The position numbers and the translations under genes were made by a program. From JAKSCF01 sp028279945 (GTDB lineage: Bacteria > Bacillota > Clostridia > Peptostreptococcales > JAAYPU01): a DNA stretch of 43,798 nucleotides. Shown here piece after piece: positions 1 to 9,002 of the stretch (positions are counted from its first letter, which is position 1; each line of letters starts with the position of its first letter). Location: positions 1-43,798 of the forward strand of contig JANQMT010000111.1 of the NCBI GenBank assembly GCA_028279945.1, read 5' to 3'. The notes under the pieces are model-generated. The model did no database searches, was not told where the DNA came from, and worked only from the letters and a program-made list of their open reading frames with translations.

Positions 1-788
1 AGGCTGCTGGTTGTGAAAGGCGGTGAAGGTCTTTTACTTTTTTCTTTGGTTTCTACCTTTTTCACTTTATATTCGTTATTGTCCAATGCTTTTAAGATCG
101 CATCGGCTTCTTCTTTATTATTAATGTCTATTTTTTTAGATAAGTGCTCAACCAGTTTAGCTTTAAAGTTTTGTTTATTTTGTTTATCTGAAGACAATTC
201 GACATGAATTGTCCAATATTCTTTGGGTTCAAATTTTGCAATCTCTTTTTCTCGATCACATATAATTTTTAATGCTGCAGATTGTACCCTTCCTGCACTT
301 AATCCTCTGCGGATCTTTCTCCATAATAAAGGACTAATGCTATAACCTACCAATCGATCTAAAACTCTTCGCGCTTGCTGCGCATCTACAAGCCCCATAT
401 CTATTTGTCTAGGTGATTTTACAGCATTTTTAATTGCGTTTTTAGTAATTTCGTTGAATTCAATTCTGCATTTTTGATCTTCTTCTATACCCAAAATATG
501 AGCAATATGCCATGAAATAGCTTCCCCTTCTCTATCAGGGTCGGTTGCCAGCATGACTTTTTTAGCTTTTTTAGCTTCTTTTTTTAGTTCCTTTATAACG
601 TCACCTTTGCCACGAATATTAATATATTTTGGTTCAAAGTTATCTTCTATGTCTATCCCCATTTTACTTTTAGGCAAATCACGTACATGACCTACAGAAG
701 CTACTACTTTATATCGACTTCCTAGAAATTTACCTATTGTCTTTGCCTTTGCAGGCGATTCAACAATTACTAAAGATTTTTCTGCCAT
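1..788 (-). CDS. topA: DNA topoisomerase I, N-terminal part (cut by window edge)
   Basis: Type IA topoisomerase that relaxes negative supercoils. About 262 codons are visible, starting at an ATG preceded by a GAGGTG ribosome site. The TOPRIM domain is clear: IVESPAKAKTI at residues 8-18, and DPDREGEA near residue 83 with the metal-binding Asp/Glu cluster. The 'RVLDRLVGY' and 'GLSAGRVQSAAL' motifs of the type IA core follow. The region with the catalytic tyrosine lies beyond the left edge, so completeness cannot be judged. It is the last gene of the comM-dprA-topA group, an order common in Firmicutes. The 201-bp gap to dprA suggests it may also have its own promoter. Confidence 0.97.
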   Translation of the reverse strand, partial: MAEKSLVIVESPAKAKTIGKFLGSRYKVVASVGHVRDLPKSKMGIDIEDNFEPKYINIRGKGDVIKELKKEAKKAKKVMLATDPDREGEAISWHIAHILGIEEDQKCRIEFNEITKNAIKNAVKSPRQIDMGLVDAQQARRVLDRLVGYSISPLLWRKIRRGLSAGRVQSAALKIICDREKEIAKFEPKEYWTIHVELSSDKQNKQNFKAKLVEHLSKKIDINNKEEADAILKALDNNEYKVKKVETKEKSKRPSPPFTTSS

Positions 789-989
789 TAAGTTCACCTC
801 ATTGTTTTTTTATCCACTATGCTGATTATTAAAACATATTTTTGTTAGAAAAGGTATTAAATTTTTATTAATTTTTTTATTTAACACCATCAGCATTTAG
901 ATATTGTTACTTAAATTCGATTATTTATTAAATCTCAAAAACCAGTTAATCCCAAATACAACCGCTTTTTTGATTATAGCATTACAAGT
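789..989. other. dprA-topA intergenic region
   Basis: About 200 bp of very AT-rich sequence. The only structure noticed is a 7-bp inverted repeat (ATGCTGA / TCAGCAT) with a loop of roughly 65 nt. It is too weak to call a terminator. No clear promoter with both boxes was found. Confidence 0.4.
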
Positions 990-2066
990 TTATTTTGCAA
1001 TAATTATTTTCCCCGACATCACTTTAATTAATCCTTTTATCTCTAATATTGTTAGCAGTGCATGGACTTCCGAAGGTTGTTTTTTTAGCTGATACGTTAA
1101 AGTATCCATTGGGACGGGCTGTGATTTTTCAATCATTTCATAGATTTTTTTCTCATCACCACCCAAAATGATATGATCTAAAATATTCTTTTTTTTACTT
1201 AAATTTAATTCATGAAGAAATTCGTCAATATCAACAATTGGCATAGCACCTTCTTTTATCAGTTTATTGGTTCCTTTGCTGTATATACTTTGAATGTTTC
1301 CCGGTACAGCATATATATCAATGCCTTGTTCCAATGCATATTCGGCAGTTATTAGAGAACCACTCTTTATCCCGGCTTCAACAACGATTAAAGCTCTGGA
1401 TAACCCGCTGATAATACGGTTTCTTTGAGGAAAATAAGCCGGATTTGGCGGTGTATCCGGCGGGTATTCAGAGATAACAGCACCTGAGCTGATAATCTTA
1501 TTCATTAACCCTTGATTTTTCTTTGGGTAACAGACATTAACACCACAACCTAATACAGCTATTGTACGACCATTACTGTCTAACGCACCTTGATGGGCAT
1601 GGGAATCTATTCCATAAGCCATACCGCTTACTACGGTTACACTGCATTGGGCTAAGCTGCTTGCAATACTGTGGGCCGCCCATTTCCCATATGCCGTCCC
1701 TTTTCTTGCACCTACTATGCTGATAGCGTCTTTATCCTCGTCTTTTAATTCACCTTGTATATACAAATAAAATGGCGGATTGTATATTTCTTTTAGGCAC
1801 GATGGATACTCTGGATCAAAAAACATCATACCTCTTATCTTTTCTTTCTCCATCTTATCATATATTCTTTTAGCCTCATCCAAATCTTTATTCATTATTA
1901 TAATATTTGCTGTTTTTTCATTTATTCCTTCAACATTTTTTAATGCACCCTTGGACGCGTGGTAAACCTCTTCACTACTATTATGATACTCCAATAGATT
2001 AATTTTTTTCTGCGGCGTTATACTTTTTAAAGTACTCAACCATATATCATATAAATTTCCATCCAT
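990..2066 (-). CDS. dprA: DNA-processing protein DprA/Smf
   Basis: Loads RecA onto incoming single-stranded DNA during natural transformation. The Rossmann-like DprA core is evident: a VGARKGTAYG phosphate-binding motif, SGMAYGIDSHAHQGAL, TIAVLGCG, and the FPQRNRIISGLS / SGSLITAEYALEQG block. A small C-terminal winged-helix-like domain follows (about residues 290-358). The ATG at 2066 is preferred over an upstream GTG because AGGTGG lies five bases before it; the AGGTGG overlaps the comM stop, implying translational coupling. Length (358 aa) is normal. Together with comM it indicates at least a partial competence gene set. Confidence 0.95.
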   Translation of the reverse strand: MDGNLYDIWLSTLKSITPQKKINLLEYHNSSEEVYHASKGALKNVEGINEKTANIIIMNKDLDEAKRIYDKMEKEKIRGMMFFDPEYPSCLKEIYNPPFYLYIQGELKDEDKDAISIVGARKGTAYGKWAAHSIASSLAQCSVTVVSGMAYGIDSHAHQGALDSNGRTIAVLGCGVNVCYPKKNQGLMNKIISSGAVISEYPPDTPPNPAYFPQRNRIISGLSRALIVVEAGIKSGSLITAEYALEQGIDIYAVPGNIQSIYSKGTNKLIKEGAMPIVDIDEFLHELNLSKKKNILDHIILGGDEKKIYEMIEKSQPVPMDTLTYQLKKQPSEVHALLTILEIKGLIKVMSGKIIIAK

Positions 2067-2075
2067 TTTTGCCAC

Positions 2076-3608
2076 CTATATGCCACGATATTTTTTATCT
2101 AAATTTCTATACTGTACAGCTTCCGCAACATGCATAGGTTCTATGTTTGTGCCGGCATCTAGGTCCGCAATGGTTCTGGCTAGTTTAATAATACGATTAT
2201 AAGCTCTGGCACTTAAAAACATTTTTTCAAAGGCTGCTTCTAATAAAGCTTTGCTTTCTTTGCCTAATGTGCAGTAATGCTTCATTAAAGAAGGGCTTAG
2301 CTGTGAATTATAATGTATTTTGTAGTTTTTATATCTTTCTATTTGTATAGCTCTTGCTGCTTCTACTTCTTTTCTCATGGCTTCTGAACTCTTATTTTTG
2401 TTACTCTGAACCAATTCTTTATATTTAACAGGGAAAACTTCAACATGCATATCAATTCGATCTAATAAAGGTCCTGAGACCTTTGACATATATTTGCTGA
2501 CTTGGCTGGGTGTACAAGTGCATTCATGTAAACTATCCCCATAATAGCCGCATTGACACGGATTCATACTTGCCACCAGCATAAATGTCGAGGGAAAAGT
2601 ATAGGTGGCATTGACTCTTGAAACCGTTACTTCTTCATCCTCCATAGGTTGCCTTAACATCTCCAGTACATTTCGGCTAAACTCAGGTAATTCATCTAAA
2701 AAAAGAACACCGAAATGTGCCAAAGAGACTTCCCCGGGCTTTGGTATTCTTCCACCCCCTACCATAGCCGTAGAGGATACACTATGGTGTGGTGACCTAA
2801 AGGGTCTTTGAATCACTAGTGCCTTTTTTTCTGAAAGTTGTCCGGCAACACTGTATATTTTGGTTACCTCTAATTTTTCTTCATAGGTCATTTCCGGAAG
2901 TATTCCCGGAATACGCCTTGCCAGCATGGTCTTACCTGCACCCGGAGGTCCAATCATTAGAATATTGTGTGCCCCTGCAGCTGCAATTTGTAAAGCTCTC
3001 TTAACCGAATCCTGACCGGCTACCTCAGTAAAATCCTCCGTTGCTTTTGACTTACCTTTTATTTTCTTTTCTTTACCTTTATAGGGTTCTATTAAAAAAG
3101 ATCGATTAAAAAAATTCACAACTTCCCCCAAATAACAAAATGGATAGAGCTCTATTCCATCAATAATAGAAGCTTCTTCTGCATTGGCATAGGGCAGAAT
3201 GACTTTATCAATCCCTTGACTTCTTAAACCTAATATCAGCGGCAATGCACCGTTAATACGATTGATCTTGCCATCTAATGATAACTCTCCAATAATAGCA
3301 TATTCATTGAAATCCTTTTTCTTTATGTGCTCTAAAGCAGATAAGACACCTACTGCCATTGGCAAGTCAAAATGTGTCCCTTCTTTTCTTGTATCTGCCG
3401 GACAAAGATTAATGGTAATCCTTTTAGAAGGAAATCTAAAACCGGAATTAACAATAGCAGAGCGTACCCTTTCTTTTGATTCCCTCACTTCTACATCCGG
3501 CAACCCTACTACATTAAAAGAAGGTATCGCATTGGATAAGTCCGCTTCCACCACCGTTAACTCTGATTCAATCCCCTTCAATGAACAGCTCAATACTTTT
3601 GCAAACAT
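2076..3608 (-). CDS. comM: Mg-chelatase-like AAA ATPase ComM (YifB family)
   Basis: ComM is a hexameric branch-migration helicase that extends integration of transforming DNA. The protein has the N-terminal Lon-protease-like ChlI domain (residues about 20-145), an AAA+ Mg-chelatase domain with Walker A GPPGAGKTMLARRIPGILP and Walker B FLDELPEF, and the C-terminal Mg_chelatase_C domain. A cysteine cluster (CQCGYYGD..CTC) typical of the family sits in the ATPase domain. Length (510 aa) is normal. The ATG is preceded by GGGGGTAGAGG. It lies upstream of dprA with no gap, so the two are one operon. A 14-bp hairpin stands 16 bp upstream of its start. Confidence 0.95.
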   Translation of the reverse strand: MFAKVLSCSLKGIESELTVVEADLSNAIPSFNVVGLPDVEVRESKERVRSAIVNSGFRFPSKRITINLCPADTRKEGTHFDLPMAVGVLSALEHIKKKDFNEYAIIGELSLDGKINRINGALPLILGLRSQGIDKVILPYANAEEASIIDGIELYPFCYLGEVVNFFNRSFLIEPYKGKEKKIKGKSKATEDFTEVAGQDSVKRALQIAAAGAHNILMIGPPGAGKTMLARRIPGILPEMTYEEKLEVTKIYSVAGQLSEKKALVIQRPFRSPHHSVSSTAMVGGGRIPKPGEVSLAHFGVLFLDELPEFSRNVLEMLRQPMEDEEVTVSRVNATYTFPSTFMLVASMNPCQCGYYGDSLHECTCTPSQVSKYMSKVSGPLLDRIDMHVEVFPVKYKELVQSNKNKSSEAMRKEVEAARAIQIERYKNYKIHYNSQLSPSLMKHYCTLGKESKALLEAAFEKMFLSARAYNRIIKLARTIADLDAGTNIEPMHVAEAVQYRNLDKKYRGI

Positions 3609-3623
3609 CCTCTACCCCCAACA

Positions 3624-3664
3624 AAAAAAGATTTTCTACTATATTTCGACAGAAAATCTTTTTT
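3624..3664 (-). terminator. Hairpin between lipoprotein gene and comM
   Basis: A perfect 14-bp stem (AAAAAAGATTTTCT / AGAAAATCTTTTTT) with a 13-nt loop ends in a T-run on the minus strand. It fits an intrinsic terminator for the lipoprotein gene. It is only 16 bp from the comM start, so it could also act in the comM leader. Confidence 0.6.
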
Positions 3665-3704
3665 ACCTTCATTTATTTTATATTTATTACTTTTTCTGTA
3701 AGTT
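3639..3704. repeat. 66-bp direct repeat, copy 1 (upstream of comM)
   Basis: This stretch recurs 930 bp away at 4569-4634 with about eight mismatches over the first 60 bp. It lies just upstream of comM, and copy 2 lies just upstream of the lipoprotein gene, both in the same orientation relative to those genes. It includes a TATAAA stretch that could be a -10-like element. Confidence 0.75.
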
Positions 3705-3714
3705 TTCAAATATA

Positions 3715-4491
3715 TTAATGCGTGCTATTTTTATAGTACATCACCACAAAACCTGTATTTTCTAACGTTTCTTTTGTTGAATAATCTTGCGCTGTAAACG
3801 TGCCGTCCGGGGCTTCGTTCTCTATTACGGGGAATAACCATGTATTTAATTCCGATAGACCAATTGCCGACACAGTATATTCCTTTAATTGTCCATTATC
3901 ACTTAGCGTTATTTCATACTCTGTACTTTCCAATAGGTATATCAGATAAGCACTAAAAGTCATATCCATTCGGGATCGAATAAGTCTTTTGTCTTCTTCT
4001 GTTAAAGGACCCATATGTTCTTCATATTCTTCCATATTAGGACCTAGCATATTGATGAGCGTCTTAATCTTTTCTATGGGATACTTATTAATTGAAATTA
4101 TTTCTGAACCTATAGGCAATGTTCCTGTTTTATCGTCGATTAAGTAGATCTTGTCATTTGACGTTTGAACTGTAATCGGAATATATACGGCTTCATTTTT
4201 AAATCGCTCCATTGTTGCTTGAGGGTAAACTAAATGTACACGTGCAGAATTTACAATGGGTAAAAGTGCTACATAAAAATCTCTTTCTGACATATTTTCT
4301 TCAATTTTTAATAAAGCTTCTTCTTTTAAATTTTCCAAAGTATCACTATCACAAGTATTTAATGCTTCATTGATTATGATATCTACCAGCTGATTTAAAT
4401 CGTCTATAAACATTTTTTCCCCATCGGATACTTCAGATGTTTTACATCCAACCAATAAAACGATTATTAATATATATACTATTTTTTTCAT
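3715..4491 (-). CDS. Lipoprotein resembling the N-terminal and PDZ-like part of S41 peptidases
   Basis: Predicted surface lipoprotein of 258 aa. The ATG at 4491 is chosen because AGGAGG lies five bases upstream; an in-frame start seven codons earlier lacks this. The signal peptide is MKKIVYILIIVLLVGC with the lipobox LVGC, so Cys16 would be lipidated. The helical N-terminal region (FYVALLPIVNSARVHLVYP) and a PDZ-like segment (IGSEIISINKYPIEKI) recall C-terminal-processing (S41) peptidases. The protein stops where the protease domain would begin, and no catalytic Ser/Lys region is present. It may be a truncated relative or a distinct small binding protein. Function unknown. It is flanked by a 66-bp direct repeat. 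Confidence 0.7.
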   Translation of the reverse strand: MKKIVYILIIVLLVGCKTSEVSDGEKMFIDDLNQLVDIIINEALNTCDSDTLENLKEEALLKIEENMSERDFYVALLPIVNSARVHLVYPQATMERFKNEAVYIPITVQTSNDKIYLIDDKTGTLPIGSEIISINKYPIEKIKTLINMLGPNMEEYEEHMGPLTEEDKRLIRSRMDMTFSAYLIYLLESTEYEITLSDNGQLKEYTVSAIGLSELNTWLFPVIENEAPDGTFTAQDYSTKETLENTGFVVMYYKNSTH

Positions 4492-4568
4492 TATTGCCTC
4501 CTGTTTATTCAAGCGAATTTAAAAACTATTCTTCAAATCTTGTTTCTTTTAGAAAGCCTGCATACAAT

Positions 4569-4634
4569 CTATAATTCGACAGAAAATCTTTTTTGCCTTC
4601 ATTTAGTTTATATTCATGACTGTTTTTGTAAATT
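4569..4634. repeat. 66-bp direct repeat, copy 2 (upstream of lipoprotein gene)
   Basis: Second copy of the repeat at 3639-3704. It keeps the AATATAAA..TAAATGAAGG core and the right half of the copy-1 hairpin. The other hairpin arm is missing here. Confidence 0.75.
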
Positions 4635-4718
4635 TCATGCCTGACACATGCTCTTTTTGTATTGAACCTAAGTTACAAAGCCTTCATATTATAAATGGAA
4701 AGCAATTGAGGTGATTTT

Positions 4719-5165
4719 ATGTTCCGGATATTTGAGCATTACGATAAAATATCAACAGAAATATTGAGACTTCTTTTTATTTTAAGTAAACAGATCATCA
4801 GCATGACTAATAGCATTCATATCCTTTTGGAATATCAAATGTTTAATACAAACCCCAGTTTTAAAAAATTTATTGACGCATTTAAAGAAGGACGATACTA
4901 TCATTATCGATGTCAAGGCTTTATGGAAAGTCTTGTACTCACAAAGTGCTATTCACCTTTTAGCATTAACTATTGGATATATCAGCTTGTTTATCCCGCC
5001 GTTCAACACTTTAGTGAGGCACTTGAAAACCTTGATAAAATGAAGCAATCTTCGCCTCTTAATCAAAACAAGGAATTTGAGCAACTATTAGTAACTGTAG
5101 AAGAATTTAAAAAGACCTCAGAAGAAATAATGCGCTTAGTTAGAACATACAATATTAAATATTGA
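4719..5165 (+). CDS. Hypothetical helical protein, the only plus-strand gene
   Basis: A 148-aa protein of no family I recognise. The ATG is preceded by GAGGTGA at a good distance, and a strong terminator-like hairpin follows 14 bp after the stop, so this is a real transcription unit. Sequence character: predominantly alpha-helical, with a moderately hydrophobic stretch near residues 15-37, aromatic-rich centre (YYHYRCQGF, INYWIYQLVYP) and a charged C-terminal helix. There is no signal peptide and no convincing transmembrane segment. It diverges from the lipoprotein gene and converges on the iron transporter operon. A weak TTGAAC..CATATT promoter candidate lies around 4660-4690. Confidence 0.75.
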   Translation: MFRIFEHYDKISTEILRLLFILSKQIISMTNSIHILLEYQMFNTNPSFKKFIDAFKEGRYYHYRCQGFMESLVLTKCYSPFSINYWIYQLVYPAVQHFSEALENLDKMKQSSPLNQNKEFEQLLVTVEEFKKTSEEIMRLVRTYNIKY

Positions 5166-5178
5166 ATCATAGTTCTTA

Positions 5179-5204
5179 GGTGGTAGCCTGTATAGGATAC
5201 CACC
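5179..5204 (+). terminator. Terminator of the plus-strand gene
   Basis: An 11-bp stem with one mismatch (GGTGGTAGCCT / AGGATACCACC) and a GTAT loop, followed by AAATTATTTTTTATTT. The T-run is on the plus side, so it mainly serves the plus-strand gene while also separating the convergent ABC operon. Confidence 0.8.
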
Positions 5205-5214
5205 AAATTATTTT

Positions 5215-6225
5215 TTATTTAATCAGGTGGTACCTTTTTATATCAAATTGGATTTCATCACCCACCTTTATTTTCTGACTATTCTCATGATACAAGGTCA
5301 ATTGCTTTTCACCGCATTGGGTTATGATATTAGTCTTGTGTCCTTTGAAAGTTATGTTTTTTACTTTCCCTTTACATTTCCCCTCTTTCTTTATCAAAAT
5401 ATCTTCCGGTCTAACAGCAATTTTAGAACTCATTTTCCCCCAATCATTATGACATAAAGCACAATATTTCTCTCCTTCATCTAGGCTTAAAATATTATTC
5501 TCTCCCAGAAAACCTGCTACAAAACTATTATTTGGATAATAATACACTTCCTCCGGTTTGCCCTTTTGAATGATCTCACCCTTGTTCATGACTACAATTT
5601 CATCTGCGGCTTCAAAAGCTTCTTCTTGATCATGGGTGACATATACCATAGTCGTTTTATACAGTTTTTGTATTCTTTTTATTTCATATATCAATTGATA
5701 TTTTAAGTTATTATCAATATTAGCCAAAGGTTCATCCAATAACAGTACCTTGGGATTCATGGCAATCGCTCTCGCTAAAGCCGTTCGTTGTTTTTCTCCA
5801 CCACTCAATTGGTGTGGGTATTTAAGACCTTTTTCTTTCAAATTTACCGTTTCAATTACTTGGTCTACTTTTCTATTTATTTCATCTTTAGAAACCCTCT
5901 TCATTTTGAGAGGAAAAGCAATATTCCCGCGAATATTCATATGAGGCCAAAGGGAGTTTTCTTGAAAAACAACCCCAATATTTCTTCTTTCAACCGGTAT
6001 GTTGATCTGATCTTCTTGAGAAAATAAACATTCATCCTCATAATAGATACAGCCTCTCTTTGGCCTAACCAATCCGCAAATGCTTGATAGCAATGTACTT
6101 TTACCACAACCACTGGGTCCTAAAATAACGGTCAGCCGATTGGGTTGAATCTCTAAATTTAAATCTTTAATAGCAACAAAATCTCCATATTCTACTGATA
6201 AATCTTTAATACTCAGTGTGCTCAT
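5215..6225 (-). CDS. Iron(III)-type ABC transporter, ATP-binding protein
   Basis: Energises the import system encoded with the next two genes. Walker A GPSGCGKST (residues about 36-44), Q-loop, signature LSGGEKQRTALARAIA, Walker B VLLLDEPLAN and the H-loop VTHDQEEAFEAADE are all present. A C-terminal TOBE-like extension (residues about 245-336) is typical of the FbpC/PotA group. The start ATG overlaps the permease stop as ATGA, indicating translational coupling. FbpC-type assignment rests on the two-domain permease partner and the Fur box in front of the operon; polyamine or phosphonate uptake are alternatives. Confidence 0.9.
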   Translation of the reverse strand: MSTLSIKDLSVEYGDFVAIKDLNLEIQPNRLTVILGPSGCGKSTLLSSICGLVRPKRGCIYYEDECLFSQEDQINIPVERRNIGVVFQENSLWPHMNIRGNIAFPLKMKRVSKDEINRKVDQVIETVNLKEKGLKYPHQLSGGEKQRTALARAIAMNPKVLLLDEPLANIDNNLKYQLIYEIKRIQKLYKTTMVYVTHDQEEAFEAADEIVVMNKGEIIQKGKPEEVYYYPNNSFVAGFLGENNILSLDEGEKYCALCHNDWGKMSSKIAVRPEDILIKKEGKCKGKVKNITFKGHKTNIITQCGEKQLTLYHENSQKIKVGDEIQFDIKRYHLIK

Positions 6226-7946
6226 CCATGGTTCCTCCTAATCCCTATTTTTTTTAGCGTTAACTGACCAATTAAACTGATACAAATAACCACTACAGCA
6301 ATAGTAGATGTCATCTCAAGACCGTATGAATTGGACTGAATGGTAAAAAGCATCACACCTAATGTTTCCGTTCCTTTGGAATACAGCAGCAGCGAAATTG
6401 GAATCTCCCTTAAAGCTATTAAAAAACAAACAATCATCCCGGCAGTCATGCCCTTTCCAACCTGAGGTAAAAAAATTCTTATAAATCTTGTGGAAAAATT
6501 CAATCCTAAAGTTTGAGCAGATTGCTCAGTTGAAATATCAATATTTTGGGCCATACCCATCATCTGCTTAATGCATATTGGAATAAATAAAACGATGTAA
6601 GTCATCATAATGATCCATTGAGTGCCATAAACCTTTATGGGTAAATTGATCCACGCCAAAATTGCGCCTATGGCTAAAATAATATTAGGAAAAGCGATAG
6701 GCAGCTGCATGATATTAAATACTAATTTATTTTTGTATAACATCACATAATTATATATACATAAACCAGCCATCAACGCTGCAATAGCAGAACATACAAT
6801 ACCATAAGTAACACTATTGAATAACGCTCTTTGAATCATATCATTTTCAAAGAACATTATTTTATAATTGTTAAGTGTCATGTTAGATAAGCTAATTTCT
6901 AAACCCCACCGCTTAAAAAGCGATGATATAAAAATAGTGATCAAAGGAATAATAGAAGCAATCATAAAAAACAAGGCTATGATACCGTTCACTATACCTT
7001 TCCACTTACCCAGCACAATCATTTCTTCATCATACTGGTGATCGGTTTGCTTTAAATCATAATTTTTTTTCTTCAACATGGACTGAGAGTAATAGTATAC
7101 CCCATAAGATAAGGCCACCAAAATAAGTGACAGAACCGATACCAAGGGTAAATCAAGCTGTGAAATAGCACTAAAAACTCTGGTGGTTAAAACTTCCTTG
7201 CCTATAGGAAGGGCCAACTGGGCCGCAACACCAAAATTTGCCATGCATCTGCTAAAAACCAAAACCCCTGTTGAAAAAATAGTCGGCATCATCAGCGGAA
7301 TAATAATATACCTAATAATGGCTTTATTATCTGCTCCAAAAACTTTTGCGCCTTTGATTAACACCCCATTGGTTTGTTTTAAAGCATTGGATATCGCCCA
7401 AAACACCAATGGATACAGATGCAATATGAGTATAAAAGCTGTTGCTCCTAAAGAATATGTAGGCGCATGATAGTTGAAGTCTTCAAACAACCAGTCTAAT
7501 ATTCGATTTAAATATCCACCTTTTCCGGTTACCCCGATCCAAGAAATACAGAATATATAAGATGGAATGGTAAATGATATAAAAATTAACCTTTTAACTA
7601 ATTTTTTATACTCAAAATCTGTTTTCTCACACACCAAAGCTAAAAACCCCCCTACCAACCATCCGCCTATCAATGTTATCAAAGATAAGATAAGGGTATT
7701 GGATAAAGCTTTATAGGTTGAGCTTGATGTAAACGCTTGAACATATGCGCTTATACTAAAACCACTGAACAGATTGAAGCTCCGCAGTATAATCATCAGC
7801 ATAGGAATAACAATAATACCAGCAAAAAACAGCAAAAACAACTGCAAGATTACGCCCAAAAAATCGGAGCGTAATCTCACATTAAAAAATAGGGGACCTC
7901 TAGTTATGGAAAACTTCTTGATACGCTTGTTTAATGTGTGACTCAT
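6222..7946 (-). CDS. Iron(III)-type ABC transporter, fused two-domain permease
   Basis: A 574-aa membrane protein with about twelve hydrophobic segments made of two binding-protein-dependent permease halves, as in FbpB. Each half has an EAA-like loop that would contact the ATPase: around GAKVFGADNKAIIRYIIIP in the first, and SAQTLGLNFSTRFIRIFLP in the second. The called start overlaps the 3' end of the binding-protein gene by 47 bp. Its ribosome site (GGGAGAAGG, nine bases upstream) is acceptable. An in-frame GTG just after the upstream stop would remove the overlap and cannot be excluded. Confidence 0.88.
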   Translation of the reverse strand: MSHTLNKRIKKFSITRGPLFFNVRLRSDFLGVILQLFLLFFAGIIVIPMLMIILRSFNLFSGFSISAYVQAFTSSSTYKALSNTLILSLITLIGGWLVGGFLALVCEKTDFEYKKLVKRLIFISFTIPSYIFCISWIGVTGKGGYLNRILDWLFEDFNYHAPTYSLGATAFILILHLYPLVFWAISNALKQTNGVLIKGAKVFGADNKAIIRYIIIPLMMPTIFSTGVLVFSRCMANFGVAAQLALPIGKEVLTTRVFSAISQLDLPLVSVLSLILVALSYGVYYYSQSMLKKKNYDLKQTDHQYDEEMIVLGKWKGIVNGIIALFFMIASIIPLITIFISSLFKRWGLEISLSNMTLNNYKIMFFENDMIQRALFNSVTYGIVCSAIAALMAGLCIYNYVMLYKNKLVFNIMQLPIAFPNIILAIGAILAWINLPIKVYGTQWIIMMTYIVLFIPICIKQMMGMAQNIDISTEQSAQTLGLNFSTRFIRIFLPQVGKGMTAGMIVCFLIALREIPISLLLYSKGTETLGVMLFTIQSNSYGLEMTSTIAVVVICISLIGQLTLKKIGIRRNHG

Positions 7947-8952
7947 TCTCTGATGCCTTCTCCCAATTGATTTTATGAACTTTTGCTTCTGCTGGTAGAT
8001 ATTTATTTTCTATATCTTTTCTAACGCTAACAAAACCAAATTGATCCGTTATAATTTGTGCTTCTTTAGACACCATAAAATTGAGAAACTTCTGCGCAAT
8101 TTCTTCTTTTTCCTCACTTCTATTGTCATTTTTAATAATTGCCATAGGTCTTTGAATGGCTAAAGCGCCTTCTTCCGGCCAAACGATGGCAACGGGCATT
8201 TCATACCCATCTTTTTTTGCCTTTTTCTTAAGTCTAACAACTGAGTCATGAGGTCCAACGCCTAAATCAAATTCACCTTCCATTATTTTAGACGGTATCT
8301 GGCCATTGGACTTGGTTAAAAAAACCTCATTTCCATGCAGTTTTTCAAAGTAATTCATGCTCTCACCTTTTAATTGGTAAAGGGCACAAGTTATCCCCAG
8401 TGCAGTGGAGGACTGGTTGGCATCTGCTAAAGTAATCTTGCCTTTATAGGCTTCATTTTTTAAATCTTCAAAGCTCTTGGGTATTTCCGTATCTTTAAAT
8501 TGTTTTTTATTATACATAATGGTGACATATCTTTCGTTGACTAATATATAATCTCTGTCGACGGGTATGTACTTATCTTTGATAGCTTCCGGTTCGGTGA
8601 GTTGAACCGCTTCAAGCAAACCTTCATCATCTAAGATGTTATAAATGAGAGGGTCTGAACCAAATACAACATCGGCTTGTATTTGACCGGCTTCTTTTTC
8701 AGTCCAAACCTTACTTCTCACTTGACCGCAGCTCATTTTGAGCATATCAATGACATCACCGTTTTTCTCTTCAAAAGCTTCTTCCAATTTGTCAATCATC
8801 CCTTCTGAGCCTGAAATATATACCATAACATTTTCAGAAGCCTCTTGAACTGAAGCACTTTCTTCACTGCCATCCTCTACGGGCTTAGATTCAGTACATG
8901 CTGCTAAACATAATAGACTTAGGCATATGACTACGGATAATAATTTTTTCAT
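7900..8952 (-). CDS. Iron(III)-type ABC transporter, substrate-binding lipoprotein
   Basis: Extracytoplasmic binding protein of 350 aa. The ATG at 8952 is chosen because GGGAGGT stands just upstream and it gives a clean lipoprotein signal (MKKLLSVVICLSLLCLAAC, lipobox LAAC). A longer in-frame extension would run into the Fur box. The mature protein has the periplasmic-binding-protein fold features of the FbpA/AfuA group, including VYISGSEGMIDKLEEAFEEK at the start and the C-terminal NFMVSKEAQ.. helix. Iron as substrate is inferred from the Fur site and the operon layout; the tyrosine ligand pair was not resolved by eye. Confidence 0.88.
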   Translation of the reverse strand: MKKLLSVVICLSLLCLAACTESKPVEDGSEESASVQEASENVMVYISGSEGMIDKLEEAFEEKNGDVIDMLKMSCGQVRSKVWTEKEAGQIQADVVFGSDPLIYNILDDEGLLEAVQLTEPEAIKDKYIPVDRDYILVNERYVTIMYNKKQFKDTEIPKSFEDLKNEAYKGKITLADANQSSTALGITCALYQLKGESMNYFEKLHGNEVFLTKSNGQIPSKIMEGEFDLGVGPHDSVVRLKKKAKKDGYEMPVAIVWPEEGALAIQRPMAIIKNDNRSEEKEEIAQKFLNFMVSKEAQIITDQFGFVSVRKDIENKYLPAEAKVHKINWEKASENESHIKQAYQEVFHN

Positions 8953-8974
8953 GTATACCTCCCATATATTTTCT

Positions 8975-8997
8975 TTGAAAATGATTATCAATTTCAA
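8975..8997 (-). promoter_or_regulatory. Fur box
   Basis: The 19 bp at 8977-8995 match the Fur consensus GATAATGATAATCATTATC at 15 positions. The flanks form an inverted repeat (TTGAAA / TTTCAA). It sits on the predicted transcription start of the ABC operon, ideal for iron-dependent repression. Confidence 0.85.
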
Positions 8998-9002
8998 GTA
9001 TT

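Noticed and set aside
3262..3765. 167-codon plus-strand frame opposite comM
   Set aside because: It lies mostly antisense to the well-conserved ComM N-terminus and runs through the terminator hairpin and repeat.
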